Shown here: positions 44,515 through 56,837 of the stretch, one piece after another
Numbering within the stretch: the stretch's first letter is position 1
Layout: every line of letters starts with the position of its first letter
Assembly: GCA_012934845.2 (NCBI GenBank)
Contig: WNNJ02001664.1
Coordinates: 1-64,000 of the forward strand
Source: Pomphorhynchus laevis
Lineage: Eukaryota; Acanthocephala; Palaeacanthocephala; Echinorhynchida; Pomphorhynchidae
Reading direction: 5' to 3'
Length of the DNA: 64,000 nt
The notes under the pieces: generated by a model
The model's database searches: none
Told to the model about the DNA's origin: nothing
Seen by the model: only the letters and a program-made list of their open reading frames with translations
Made by a program: the position numbers and the translations under genes

Positions 44515-46800
44515 TTCCTGTTCAGTCCTCTATCTTTATGGCCTCAGGTCCGGTGGAATCTGAGCCCTACTGTCGGAGTAAGACTGTAAATATGACATTT
44601 GTAGGTAGTCGAAAGTATCGCGGTAGCTTGCGAAGTGAGGTAGGAATTAAATTCGGTTAGACTCTCATTCTCAATTCGGGGGAAGCGTTAAATAGCTGCC
44701 TGAAAGAAATCCACTCTGATTTGATCAAAGTGGAATCTCCTTCGAAGCAGCGAATCCTCTTCTATCCGCTAACGAATCAAGTCATGGGAGGTGGACAAAT
44801 GTTTTCGCTACTGTTCCGTACAGTAAGGTTTTAACAAGCACCTCTCATGAAGCGGTAATAAGTCGAGGAGTGAATTTGTTGATATGCAATGAAAGGTGGG
44901 GGACGGTGGTTTGTGAATAAGAATAAGATAATCGTTCCTGGCTCTGCGGAGTGATGCGTTAATCCAACGACCAGTTCTGTCGTTGAAGTCTCCAAGTACC
45001 TATCCATAATCCTATCCAGGAGGTCACGGTTCTTGTGAATCTTACCTGGACGGATGTAGACATTGGCTAGACTAAGGAGTGTACCGTTCTTACAGATTGA
45101 AACTACTAAACAAGACATGGCTGAACATGAATAGTTTAATAGGAGGGGGATCTTAACGAGCACTTAACTAAGGTTAAGAGTCCTTGAGATGAAGAGGAGT
45201 GAGGTAGAGTTATGTACGGAGATAGTGGGAACAAACGTGCTTTGGAATAAATCGAGTAATATCCTGGGGAGACGGATAGACAGCGTCTCTTGAAGTACTA
45301 TAACATCTGCATCTCTACCAGATAGAAGTCTAAGGGGCAGAAGCTCCTCCCGAATCCCACTGAAGGATATTCAGTGAAAAAGGCTCACGAGTACTCTGCA
45401 TTGTGTTAGGTAAGCTGGATGGGATTGCCTCATCCCTAGACAGAGCTAGGGGCGGAAAAGTTGCCCTTTCCGCCACCAACTCCGTCCTGGGCGAGTACTT
45501 GCCCAATGACAGTGTCTTTATTTCCCGAGTAGGAGGCCTTTTCAGCTTTGGACTTAATCAGCTTGCCTACCTTTAGTGGAGGCACGGTATGGGCGAAGCC
45601 TCCCTTTTTTAGATTCAGGTACAGTGACAGTAGAAATCACTGGATTAGCATATAACAGGGAAAAATGACTCAAAAAAGCTGTTCCATTTGTCTGAATTTT
45701 GACAGTTAATGTGAGTCTATTAGATGAAGGACGTCCTTGTCGAACATCCTACTGCAAGAGTCGGCATAACTTACCGGAGATTTTGTAATAGGAGAAAGGA
45801 ACTTAAGTCTATAGGCCTTAAAGGCATCACACCTCCTCGACCAGGAGGAATTCGGACCCTTACAATTAGCACACAGATGGGTAGATGAACACTTCCCACC
45901 GATGTCAACGCAATCGTTGGGCGAGCAATAACCGCAGGTCTTATCTTTATTGAACATAGACACTCAGCGTCCCCATGCATGACATTGATTGCAATGGGGG
46001 AACGTCATATCGTCATTCGATAATACGGTAAATTTTTAATTGAAGCACATAAAAGGGTTACATGCTGTTCTAGCCAATATATCGGCAATTTATTTAGGAG
46101 CCGAGACAAAAGCTATGGGATTGCTTGTCCATCCCTCCTCTTGACAGGACGAAAATTCGACACTTTAAACAACGCTTGAAAATTGTCTATATCAGATTGC
46201 TCCAAGTGTGGAGGCAGGTTAGAAACTTTCAACGAAGCCATAATAGGCTTTGCAGTAAGGCTCCCAAGCATGGAAATATTTTTGTCAAAGTATTCTTTAT
46301 AGTCATTTGCAAATTCGAGGGAAGCAAGCGAAACTTTAATTTCTGATTCATAATATCTGACCAGATTAAATAAAATTCTGTTATGATATTGTTCAACAAA
46401 ACTTCGAAGGAATAAATTATAGAGTTTGTGCCTTCCAAAAGATTCAGCTAATTTAATGATTAGCTGAACAATGTGTTCAGCTAATCAAAAAATGTGTTCA
46501 GCTAATCAAAGGTGTTGGAGGAATGTTACTTCCTCCAACATCTTTCAAAAGGTGTTGGAGGAAGTAACCTCTTGTCAATGTTATCATTGGTTAACAAAAC
46601 ACTAACCTTGAAAGCTGAAGTATTCGAAATTTCCTTGGAAATACCTGTGAACTGATCCAATCTTGCTGAATTCTGCTCCAAATTTGCTGAAAATTGTGAA
46701 ATCTTTGATTGCCCCGACGCACTTTTACATTTAAACGATTGCTGCATTTTTCGGAATCTCGCATAATTATCATTTTAGGCGATGTATAATCAACACGTTG
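44515..46800 (-). mobile_element. LINE family J, copy 4 (inverted, internally deleted)
   Basis: On minus from 46800: ORF1 (46770-45460), endonuclease (45400-44831), start of the RT region to about 44590. Then a jump to the 3' end (GGCTCAGATTCCACCGGACC, 44570). Compared with copy 3 about 1.6 kb, nearly the whole RT, is deleted. It lies tail to tail with copy 3 and head to head with copy 5. Confidence 0.7.
45460..46770 (-). pseudogene. LINE family J ORF1, copy 4, divergent
   Basis: 45963-45706 is open: FNKDKTCGYCSPNDCVDIGG, CSSTHLCANCKGPNSSWSRR, CDAFKAYRLKF, a knuckle region with different spacing from copies 1-3. 46773-46526 gives the N-terminal part with SGQSKISQFSANLEQNSARL. It represents an older or separate subfamily. 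Confidence 0.6.
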
Positions 46801-46824
46801 TCTTCACGTGTAAAATAATATTAG

Positions 46825-49260
46825 CCAACCCCGCCTCACTCCTCTTCATCTCAAGGACTCTTGACCCTAGTTAAATGCTCTTTAAGATCCTATCTTATTT
46901 TAAATTATTCTTGTCCAGCTCTTTCTTGTTTAGTAGTTTCTCTCTGTAAGAGCGGTAACGTTTTAGTTTTGCCAACGTATACATTCGTCCAGGGAAGATT
47001 CCCAAGAATCGTGACCTCCTGAATCGGATCATTGATAGCGGCTATGACATGGTAAGAGTGATTTCAACGACAGAACTGGTCGTTGGATTAATGCAGCACT
47101 CCGCAGAGCTAGGAACCGGTAATTCATTCATTAACAACCATCCACTACCTTTCATTGCTCTACAACAAACTCACTCCTCGACCTTCTACTGATTCATGAG
47201 AGGTGGCTGTTAAAACCACTCTGTACTGAACAGTCGCATCAACATCTGTCCACCTCTCATGACCTAATTCGTTGGCGGATAGAAGAAGACATGCTGCTTC
47301 GGAGGAGATTCCACTTTGATCCAATCAGAGTGGCGGTCTTTCAGGCAGCTGTCCGGCGCTTCCCCCGAATTGGGAATGAGAGTTTAACGGAATTCAATTC
47401 CTACCTCTCTTCGCAAGCTACCGGGATTTTATCGACTACCTATAAAGGTCGCCTTTTCAATCCCACTCCAACAAAGCTCAAGACACTTGCACATATGCTC
47501 CATCTTCCCAATCTCTCTTCTTCAGCACGTCAATCTCTCTCGAAAGAATACTGGAGCACTAGATATAGGTTCCAGCTGGGTAAGGATAGGGCAAGCATTG
47601 CTTCCCTTAATCCGTCCCGGTCTTCCTTCTGGAAGATATTCAAGAAAGAGAGATTTGTTTGTTGGAGGGAGAGTGCATCTGGGTGGATTGGTAGCATCGT
47701 TTTTGCTAATGTTTTGGAGGAGTCACTTGCCCTACATAATTATGGAGCCACGCAATCACCGCAACCAATCCCGCCTCGGTGGACTTCAGGAGTAGGGATT
47801 TCTCTGTTCCAGAGATCCTGAATGCCTGGGGTCCTCTTCCGGGCACCTCCAAGTCCACCGCTCCACTCTCTTCTCGGGTCTGTCAGCTTTTGACAGCCGA
47901 TCTAAGGAGAGAAGTGGCCGTCACTATGCTTTTAGCATCGCCCTCTGATGTAGCCGCATCAATATTAGCAAGAGAATTTTTATCCCTAAGAGAAATTCGG
48001 TTCGCTCTTCAAAATACCTGCTGCCCATCTCGATTCAAAATTCCCTCGTTTCACTCTACGAAAAAGCGCTTGCGCGAAGAATCCGCGTTTATCTGAGTAG
48101 GCATAATTTAATCCTATCTGGTTTCCATGGGTTCGTCAAACGTTGCTCGGTCCATTCAGCAGTTGCTGATGTGCAGCATTTTTGTCAAGAGAATATCAAT
48201 CAACTCGTTGTGGCTGTTTTCCTTGATTTCTCTACCGCATTTGACCGTATCTCCATTCCCTTTGTGATCTCTTCTCTCAGGTCCCTCGGGTTGCCTGCGA
48301 GAATTGTAAACAGGGTTGAGATACTGTTGTACACCAAGCGATTCTTCTATGAAGACGACCCTGATGCACGTCAGTTCTACCCTATTACAGGAGTGCCTCA
48401 AGGTTCACCACTTTCTCCTATCTTGTATCTTGCTGCCTCCATTCAACTGTTCAAAATATTTAAACGCGAAAAACGTCTAGTGGTATACGCTGATGATACC
48501 ACAGTCCTGTTTTCTGGACGCAGGTGCAAAGACGTAGTTTCTGACATCTGTCAGTTCTTTTTAAGATAAGAAGACCAGCTTCCCAAGTCCAACCTTATTT
48601 TAAACTACTCGAAATCGCAGGTGGTTGTTTTTCATGGCGCCCCTGCGACGAAGAAAAAGCTTAAGAGATTAGCACTCTCTGCTCTATCCTCCTTACTGCC
48701 CAACGAACCACTCCCTCTCCTTTCTAGTCGAGTAAGATACCTGGGATTTTCTGTGACCGTGAACTGGTCAGCTAAGGCTGATCTGGATAGACTTAAACGT
48801 ATCCTGAAGAGAGCTAGATGGGCCCTGAAACGGGCTCAGCATCTGTCATTAAGGGAGAAATCCCAGATACGTCTGTGGCGTAAGGGGTCTATCTCTGGAT
48901 TAGTCTTCTTTTCGAGAGGACGTCCCCCTGAGCAAAGGCTAAGGTTCTTGAAGCTGCTCGTGTCCCGCTTACCTGGCATCGTCCGCCGCGATTGGATCCT
49001 TCGGGGGGGGGTGGCAGACCCCGGGTGGTTCAGTCGTAAGGCGGCGAGTTGGATTGGTTGGAGGGCTCTGATTCCTCTGGACATCAGCTTGTAGGAGGTT
49101 TTGGAAGACTACAGATGAACAATTATGGTTCTGCTGTGTATCGAACGTTGTCTAAGTACTGGCTGATGTGTTATGTTCTGTTGCCTTGTGTTATCTTTCT
49201 ATTAAGAAAATATTTATTTATTAATATTAGCCGGATTTTGTTATAAATAGGCTTTTATCC
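46825..49260 (+). mobile_element. LINE family J, copy 5
   Basis: It starts abruptly inside the endonuclease (CTCACTCCTCTTCATCTCAA) next to copy 4's 5' end. Then the RT region and 3' tail to about 49260. ORF1 is missing. Confidence 0.75.
47291..49094 (+). pseudogene. LINE family J RT, copy 5
   Basis: 47291-47821: VAVFQAAVRRFPRIGNESLT, HLPNLSSSARQSLSKEYWST. 48171-48569: VAVFLDFSTAFDRISIPFVI (motif A), FYPITGVPQGSPLSPILYLA (motif B), RLVVYADDTTVLFSGRRCKD (motif C, intact). 48621-49094: VRYLGFSVTVNWSAKADLDR and RGRPPEQRLRFLKLL. A stop at about 48567 and two frame changes upstream break it. It has the best-kept catalytic region of the five. Confidence 0.8.
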
Positions 49261-51735
49261 GAAATATGGAATACAATATGATATTTGACTACATATTAAA
49301 CAATAAAATATAAATTTGTTATAATTTGTAATTTCATGTAGATAAAAGATAAAATTATAAATTTTACCAATAAAATTATATTTGTATTTTATATTTGTAT
49401 TTTTGGTGTTATATTTGTATTTTTCAATTTCAAATACGATTCAGTTACAAAATGTAATTTTTCTGTCATACTATTAAGTGTATAGAATAAAAATATATTG
49501 AAGACAAACTACTCGCTTTGTTAATAAATATAATTTATATTACTTTAACTATTAATTTATTAATACAAATTAATATACAAATTAGTTTATATTAATTAGT
49601 TTATATCAAATTAATTAGTTTATACAAATTTTACAATTTGTTTATAATTTGGTCTTATTGTACTATAATCTAATAATTCTTAATATTATTATTAATAAAA
49701 TTAATATAATTGGCTTTTCTTGCTATAAAAGCCAATTTATCTGTTGACCAAAAAGTCGTTTCGTATTTCATATATAATAGGCCTTATTTTTGTACTTCAT
49801 TTCGTATGAGATATTAAGTTTGTAAAAAATATATCTTGTTTTCTTTGCTTTCTTTATAGCTTTTTTCTTTGTTTTTATTAATTAAGTCGACATATTTTTA
49901 TGAATTATCTTTTGACCAATTTCAAAAGTCTTTATTTTTTGCATTTAACAAAAGATACCTTCTTTCTTTACTTCGTCAATTTCGTATTCAAAAAGGATTT
50001 TCAAAGCGCGATTTCTCTAATAAGATTTCGAAAGTAGGTGACCCCACGTCATGCCCGAAGAAGATCGCAAATTTTTTAAACATTTAAATTTTCCCAAACA
50101 ATAAATAAACGAGTACGAACTGTAGATTGACAAGATAATAAATACCTCAGTATCAGCATGTATACTAATAAATATTTAATACAAACCCGTCTATTTCGTG
50201 TTACATTTGATATAATTTCAACTTCAGATGGATCTCTTATATCAATAGATCTGAATAATGCTTAATTATAGGTTATTCTATCACTCTTTATTTTATAATT
50301 AAAATATCTGTTCTTAGATTACAAATGTAATGACTAGATTTTCGAAAATTAAATAGCGTTTATATAAATATTCGATTAAAATATTGATATTTGTGGATTT
50401 TATAATAGAGATGAAATAGGCTAATAGCGAACTTGATTTATAAATTAAATTTCGTTTATTAATAAATATGAAAATTATTTTAAAATTAATATCCAATCTA
50501 TTAATTAATCATATATTGCAAATTTTCAAATATCTGTATCCTCAAGTTCTTAATAGTTTTGTCAGACTATTTAAAATGTCTGACTTTTGGGATAATTTCC
50601 CTGTAATTTAAAGGTGATGTAATATTTTACCAGCCTCATATATATTAAAAGTATTGGATATAATATATGTGATGTTTGTACTAAAAATATTATATTATTA
50701 TATTATGTTTATATTAAACTCTCCATTAGTTTAAACTGACACACTTTCGCAGTGTGTTTAAGCAAATAAGATTGAACAAAATTTGGCGTACTTACATTAT
50801 AGCATTTATCTGCTCTACTCGTAATAAATTGTCCAGTTAAGTAGCTAGCTTAAGAAACATTTGCTTACCTTGTTGTTTACTTTTAAATATTCGCTTTAAG
50901 AAAGGTAATTATGTAACGACACTACACCGTCTTGTTATAATTCTCTGAAATGATAACCGTGAAGGAAAATAAAGTTAACATCTACGTGATACTTTATTTT
51001 TACAGCTGAAAATATACAAAAATCAATAGTAACGCTTATGAAAGTTGCTAAAAAGTAGGTAGGTCATGAGATTTGGACATGTTTCTCATTTCAATTCCGA
51101 TGGGACCGTGTAAATTTAGAATGCCTTAATTGTTTGCTCTCTCTGTAAAATTTAGTAAATGCATGTAAATAATTAAGGCCTAAAGTTAACTGCTTGTGAA
51201 TATTTTTTCTTGCTATTTCTAGCTTTGTCCATATAGAGCGGCTATTGAATACACAACTTTTAAGAATTTCTTCAAATGGATTTATAAATAGAGCAAAAAT
51301 ATTTTAAGCAGTACAAAGTTTTATATGTACAAATGGCAGCGTGCCACATTGTTTTAATTTAAGCATTTTAATGTAGCAGCTACTATCTTATCAAGGAAAA
51401 TAAAAATAATTTTAAACTCAAAAATAATACTTTAATTATCAATTTAAAGTAATTTAGTGACCAAACTATTTAGAGATTTAAAATTTTAGAAGAATGATGG
51501 TTCCTATTTTCTTACGATGGCAAATAAAACGCGAATTAAGCCAAAAGTGTTTTTGAAACGTGATCTGCGTCACAGCTATTACCAAGTGAAGCTCACTAAA
51601 CTACAGATAACTTTCCGTGATAAACACGCTGCGACTGACTAAATAATATATTATTATTTATTGTTAATTATATTATTAATATTACATTTTTATAGGACAA
51701 AAGTTATAATAAAAATAGAATACTAAGTAATACAT
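49261..51735. other. AT-rich stretch without recognised gene
   Basis: 49480-49700 holds TTAATTAGTTTATA-type simple repeats. Short open frames (49869-50087, 50314-50496) show no known domain. 51060-51130 is slightly GC-richer but unmatched. Confidence 0.5.
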
Positions 51736-51739
51736 CAAA

Positions 51740-51960
51740 TTCGTGTTCTTTCATATTTCTGAGGTGGACACCTGTAGGATACGAGCAGTTATATTCGTCG
51801 TGCTTTATGGAGCAATCGTCACATTCATACATCGCCTACTTGCTGTTTGGCTTTTAACTGACAATCTGGTTGCTCTTATACACATTGAGGCAGCGGGCGC
51901 AAGAGTTAAACTTATATCTGTGCGAATGCTTCGGATACTCTCGGAGTATGGCAAATTCAA
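51740..51960 (-). pseudogene. C2H2 zinc-finger-like relic
   Basis: On minus one frame reads RYKFNSCARCLNVYKSNQ then, past two stops, MYECDDCSIKHDEYNCSY and TGVHLRNMKEHEF. CARCLNVYKS and YECDDC resemble the paired fingers of insect BTB zinc-finger proteins such as lola isoforms. His spacing is off and stops intervene, so at best this is a dead exon copy. It could be chance. Confidence 0.25.
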
Positions 51961-51989
51961 TGAAGTAGAAGACTGACTGCAATCCACCT

Positions 51990-52540
51990 CAACAATTGCT
52001 GTTGTAATTAATATTACATAATTATAATATAATTATATTATTATAATAATATAATTATATTATAATTATGTCAAGATAATGATTAACACTATCGTGCTAT
52101 AATGTTATCATGAAGTACATTAACACAGAAGTAATAAAAAAATCAATGTTAAAATTAAATAAAACGAAATTTTATATTAAATAAAATTTATTTTTTTAAA
52201 TAAATTTTTTGTTAATTAAAACAAAAAATCAATTTTACCGAAAACACGAAAACTAAATTTCAGCTAAAGTTACAATTAGCATTGTAATAAGCAGAATTTG
52301 AACGAATTAGATTACAAGAATCGACAAGAATCGCTTAAATTAACTGTTACGCAATGAACAATATTTTATATTAAGTTCGTAATTTACCAGTGGCTTATCC
52401 TTCAACAATGTCAAATTCTAGCGATATACTCTACGGCAAATTTAAGTCAAGATATAGTGCTGAAAGACAGATGGCTACAGTTTTGAATGCGTCTGTCTGG
52501 AATTTGTGCAACTGTGATTTTTAAAAGTTGTCTGTCCAAG
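51990..52540. other. AT-rich stretch
   Basis: 52020-52075 is a TTATAATATAATTA palindromic simple repeat. No gene recognised. Confidence 0.5.
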
Positions 52541-52544
52541 ATAG

Positions 52545-52652
52545 TTGGTTCTAACTTCGAATTATTGGTTAGAGCTTATTGCTTTATCAAATTATTATTC
52601 GAATCCAACGTGTGATCTGCTAAATGACATTGTATACAACCTAACTCGACAG
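52545..52652 (+). CDS. Possible internal exon of unknown gene
   Basis: 36 codons open in phase 0 between acceptor CAAGATAG and a good donor GTATGT: LVLTSNYWLELIALSNYY, then SNPTCDLLNDIVYNLTRQ. Amino-acid composition is balanced, unlike the AT-driven frames around it. The acceptor has a weak pyrimidine tract. I do not recognise the protein, and no partner exon was found nearby. Confidence 0.3.
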
Positions 52653-53204
52653 GTATGTTGCAGTAAAAGCAGATTGCTTACCCTGGATAAAATCGGATTC
52701 ATTTTAATTCCATGTTATTGCTTTTATTAATAGAAGATAGTGTCTATTAATAATATATTTCGCCAGTGCTAAAATAGTGAAGGAAGGGAAAACTCATACT
52801 AATTAGTATAACCGACAATAATTAAAATTATTCGACGATTAAATCAAAACAGTCGTTGAAATGCAATTGGCAAATGCCATTGCATTTAGAAATCAATTCA
52901 ACAAACGAGATTGTTCGTTAGAGATAATTAATCATTGAGTGAAATGTTTTGCAAAAATTAACATCTTGAGAAATTTGATTAAAAAGCGGTGCATCAATTG
53001 ATAACAAAATTGAATATTATCCTGCTGGGTTACTTACACTCTAGTGTGATGGCAATTACACTAATATATTTAATAATATAAATATGGTGTATGTAATTCA
53101 AAATAATATAGAAATAAAACAATTAAATCATAATTCAAAAAGATAAGCAAAATCAATGGTGGAAGTTAATTATATTTTAATTTTACATCCAAGAGGAGCG
53201 ATTC

Positions 53205-53485
53205 ATAATGATATTCGTCATCAGTGTAACTTTGTGATACAGATTACTGTATTGATTATGTCATTATTTCGCCGGTTGGGCTCCGTACTCTCGAAGCTTT
53301 GGTGAATAAAGTGAGTATTATCACTATGACCTTGTTTTATTATTTTGTATTTTTATTCTCTCATAGCTGTCCAATAAAGGTTATAATTATGAACGTATAC
53401 CCCAGCTTAACTATGATATATAACAATGTCTATGATATATCAATGATATGTATTGATGATATTACTGCCAGTGCCATACTTATTA
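53205..53485 (+). repeat. Dispersed repeat, unbroken copy
   Basis: Matches 56838-56965 joined to 57326-57455: GATATTCGTCATCA, GAAGCTTTGGTGAATAAAG, GAGTATTATCA, TCTATGATATATCAATGATA and GATATTACTGCCAGT. At the second locus a PLE-like tail interrupts it. Confidence 0.75.
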
Positions 53486-53634
53486 TAATAACGGATACAG
53501 AAACAACGATAGAATAAAAAAACAAAAGTTTAACTGGAAAATTGTTCATTCGTTCATCAAATAAGTTTATGAGATTGGCCAAATCAATAACAACAATTTC
53601 TTGACAAGAAAAAAACAAATAATAATATAAGATT

Positions 53635-54630
53635 TGTCCTGTCAACCACTGGTCCGAGTGTCAGTTCGTGGAGGCTGTGCACAAAACAAACTAATTCAGA
53701 CATCGCGATCATGGGCGACAGACCAGAGTTGTCTTTCAGATAGACTAATGCGGTCTTCGGCCAGTTTCGAGATTTGATCTCTCCACCGGTATCGAGGTCT
53801 ACCTTGAGGTCTCTCTCCAGTGGGTCCAGCCAGGAAACCCTTCGAGGAAAGCGATCCCTAGATATCCTCAGAACGTGTTTTAGTCACCTCAACTGACTTT
53901 CATCGATGTGGAGAGGCAGCGACTTTACTCCGGGTCCATCCCGGATGACCGAATTTCTAACCTTATCTCTAAGGATAAGACCGGCAACACCGCGAAGGAA
54001 CCTCATTTCGGGCGCCTGTATTCGAGATATTATCCTTTCGGTCATAACTCAAAACTCATAACCATATGTTAAGATAGGAACGAAGATTTCGTGGTAAATT
54101 GAAAGCTTCGCCTGAAGGCTCATCTCCCGCTTCACCACGACAGACCTGTACAAAGAACACATTGCTCCGTTAGCTGCACAAATCCGCTTCTCAATCTCCT
54201 TGATGTTCCTACCGTCCCTCGAGAACAATACCCCAAGATACTTAAAATCCTCCACATCAGGAAGAATATTTTCTCCAATCCGAAGTGACATTGACACCTG
54301 AATCCGAGACGAACACATAGAGACAGTCTTGGAGGTACTTATATCTATTTATAATTATTTATTATCCCTGCCGCTTGGCATATTATCGTAAATCGATCTA
54401 GTAACCATTGTAAGTTCTCAGGACAAGAAGCCAAAAAATCAACATAGTCTGCAAAAAGCAGAGACGGTATCCTGATGAAACCGAACTGAATGCCGACATA
54501 TGATCAGAGCAGCCCGTTTCGTAATTTTGTTTATGTAAACAAGGAACAGAAGTGGAGACAAAGGACAACCCTGAGGAAGCCCAATGCCTTCAAAAAATGA
54601 TTGAAACTTCCTACCTCAACAAATAATTAA
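53635..54630 (-). mobile_element. LINE relic, RT and C-terminus
   Basis: On minus: GLPQGCPLSPLLFLVYINKI (motif B, 54595-54540) and a degraded YADD region. Then 54318-54049 FKYLGVLFSRDGRNIKEIEK and KREMSLQAKLSIYHEIFVPI, then MRFLRGVAGLILRDKVRNSV and LRWLKHVLRISRDRFPRRVS down to 53640. This C-terminal text is typical of LINEs with RTE/L2-like tails. 5'-truncated with a few breaks. Fragment 8012-8275 is the same family. Confidence 0.7.
54049..54318 (-). pseudogene. LINE RT thumb fragment
   Basis: The longest open piece of the element above, 89 codons, from SMSLRIGENILPDVEDF to FVPILTYGYEF. It holds motif E (FKYLG) and the thumb; the catalytic residues are outside. Confidence 0.65.
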
Positions 54631-54769
54631 AAGGAAAAAGAAGTTAAATAAAACAAAATCATTCAAAATATTATAGAAATAAAATAATATATATATTAAA
54701 AAGAAGAGCTAAATTAATGGTGGAAATTAATTAAAATGAAATAAAATGTAATTTATTTAAACAGGTTTT

Positions 54770-54990
54770 CGATACTCTCTTTCACATTTTCGTCCATTGT
54801 CTAACCCGCCGTTGGAGTCATTGGAGGGATCTGAGATAGCCTATGAAAAGACTGTCCCTACGGCTGATGCAAGCCTGCCAATTATTTAGCCGTTGAACGA
54901 CTAATGTCAAACATACGTTGCCTGGTCGCTCCACCAAGATGCTAATTTGCAATACGTACCAGCTTAATACTTAATCCACTTGCACCTAGC
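54770..54990. repeat. Dispersed repeat related to 60680-61020
   Basis: Shares TTTTCGTCCATTGTCTAA, GCCGTTGGAGTCAT, GGAGGGATCTGAGATAG and AACATACGTTGCCTG with 60700-60980. Unknown family. Confidence 0.7.
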
Positions 54991-55079
54991 GTCCCTAGAT
55001 TGGCCAAATCAAATAATTAAAAGAAAAGAGAAATAAAAAGATAAACTAAATTAATGGTGGAAATTAATTATAATTTAAT

Positions 55080-55455
55080 TTTAAGTTGTTGTCAAATTTT
55101 AGTTTTATAGAACATTCACTGAAATAAAATGGGATTTATTGGAATATTCTTGAAAAACATCGTTTTCTTCGACGTAACATGTGTTTTGCTACGATTCATG
55201 CAATATTTTTATATTTACCACAATTTTCGTAATTTTAGATTTATTAAACTTTAGTAAACAACTCCTTTAAATAACTTACAGTAATTTTTAAACAATTTCT
55301 TAAGGTATAAATCTCACTGATAGCAATATTATCGAAAGATAAAATAAAATTATATATGAAAATAAAGGTATTTAAACAGATGGATTATCAATTCAAAATC
55401 CTTAGCTGATCGTTCTAAATTTAATGTGTATATAATTAAATATTAAATTCTTATT
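55080..55455 (+). repeat. Partial, older copy of the 1.1-kb repeat
   Basis: Begins near AAACATCGTTTTCTTCGACG and matches the middle of copies I-III with more differences, then runs into copy II. Confidence 0.7.
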
Positions 55456-56480
55456 GAGCTGTCTAGGAGTGTTGCACTTCAATCCACTTTTGCAACAGCC
55501 CCTTACCGATGATACTCAAAAGTCGAAACACCATTAGTTTATGCTGTTTGAGTCTTCCGATTCCTTCAATTAGAATTTAAATGTAATTTATATTTAAAAA
55601 TATATTACATTTAAATATTATATTGATTCTTGTAAAAATATCGTTTTTGTTCGATGTAACATGTGTTTTGTTAACATTCATGCAATATTTTTATATTTAA
55701 ACCCATTTTCGCAATTTTAGATTTACTAAAATTTAGTAGCCAACTCCTTTAAATAACTTAAAGTAATTTTTAAACAACTCCTTTCAGTATTAGTGATAAT
55801 AAAATCAACAACGCAATAATGACATGAATTTAAAGGGATATCATCATTTGATACAACATTATAGAGAGATGAAAATAAATAATACATGAAGATAAAGGTA
55901 TTTAAACAGGTGGATTATTAATTCAAAATTATTAGTTAATCGTTCTAAATTTAATGTGTAACTAATTTACTATTCAATTTCGCGCTTTGCACAATTAATT
56001 AAATTTGATTAATTAAATTCATTAATTTTATCGAAATTCATTAAATGTAATTTTTTATATTAATAACGCGTTTTATAATTCTGTAAATATATATTTAATA
56101 ATCAAATATATAAATATCAATGAGGATTATCAATACAAACTATTTCGCTAACTCTTTTAAATTTCATGTGTGTTTAAATTAAAGAGCACATGCAAAACTT
56201 ATTGGATTTTTGAGAACGATGTTGTCTTCATCGTTAGAACAAAAGACTTTTAAAGCAATTTTTTAGTACAACGTTTAAACAAATCTATTTACTAATAATC
56301 ACTTATTTATAATGTAATCACTTCTACTTACGTCATAAATTCGAGATTAAAAATAAAACAATGCATAAAAAACAATTATTTAAACTGTTGAATTATCAAT
56401 GCAATTATTATAAAAATATAATTACATTTTAATATAAATAATTAATATTTAAATATATATTACATTTAAATTATTATATT
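55456..56480 (+). repeat. 1.1-kb dispersed repeat, copy II
   Basis: Head CTGTCTAGGAGTGTTGCAC with CCGATGATACTCAAAAGTC. About 95% like copy III. It shares with copy III the loss of about 60 bp kept in copy I. Confidence 0.8.
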
Positions 56481-56830
56481 AACGCGTTTTATAATTCTGT
56501 AAATCAAAAACATTTTAAATAATATTTTGTAGAAGTTTATAATATTTTAATATTCTGTAAATATATATTTACAGAATATAATGACATGAATTTAAAGGGA
56601 TCTCATCATTGAATACAACATTATCGAAAGATAAAATAAAATTATATATGAAAATAAAGGTATTTAAACTGGTGGATTATCAATGCAAAATCCTTAGTGA
56701 ATCGTTCTAAAATTCATGTGTATCAATTAAAGAAAAAACGCTAAACGCAAAATTTTGTTTCGCGCTTTGCACAATTAATAAAATTTGATTAATTAAATTA
56801 ATTAAATTTTTCGCAATTAATAAAATTAAA
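56481..56830 (+). repeat. Third partial copy, keeping the 60-bp segment
   Basis: Contains TTTTGTAGAAGTTTATAATA, absent from copy II, then AATTTAAAGGGATCTCATCA. It is a rearranged fragment joined to the end of copy II. Confidence 0.65.
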
Positions 56831-56837
56831 TTCATAA

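Noticed and set aside
34640-49260. Telomeric retrotransposon array
   Set aside because: No telomeric repeats at junctions, one copy inverted, and truncations at random points fit nested or preferred insertion better.
49869-50087. 72-codon plus frame
   Set aside because: Phe/Leu/Lys-rich, no homology seen and no splice context.
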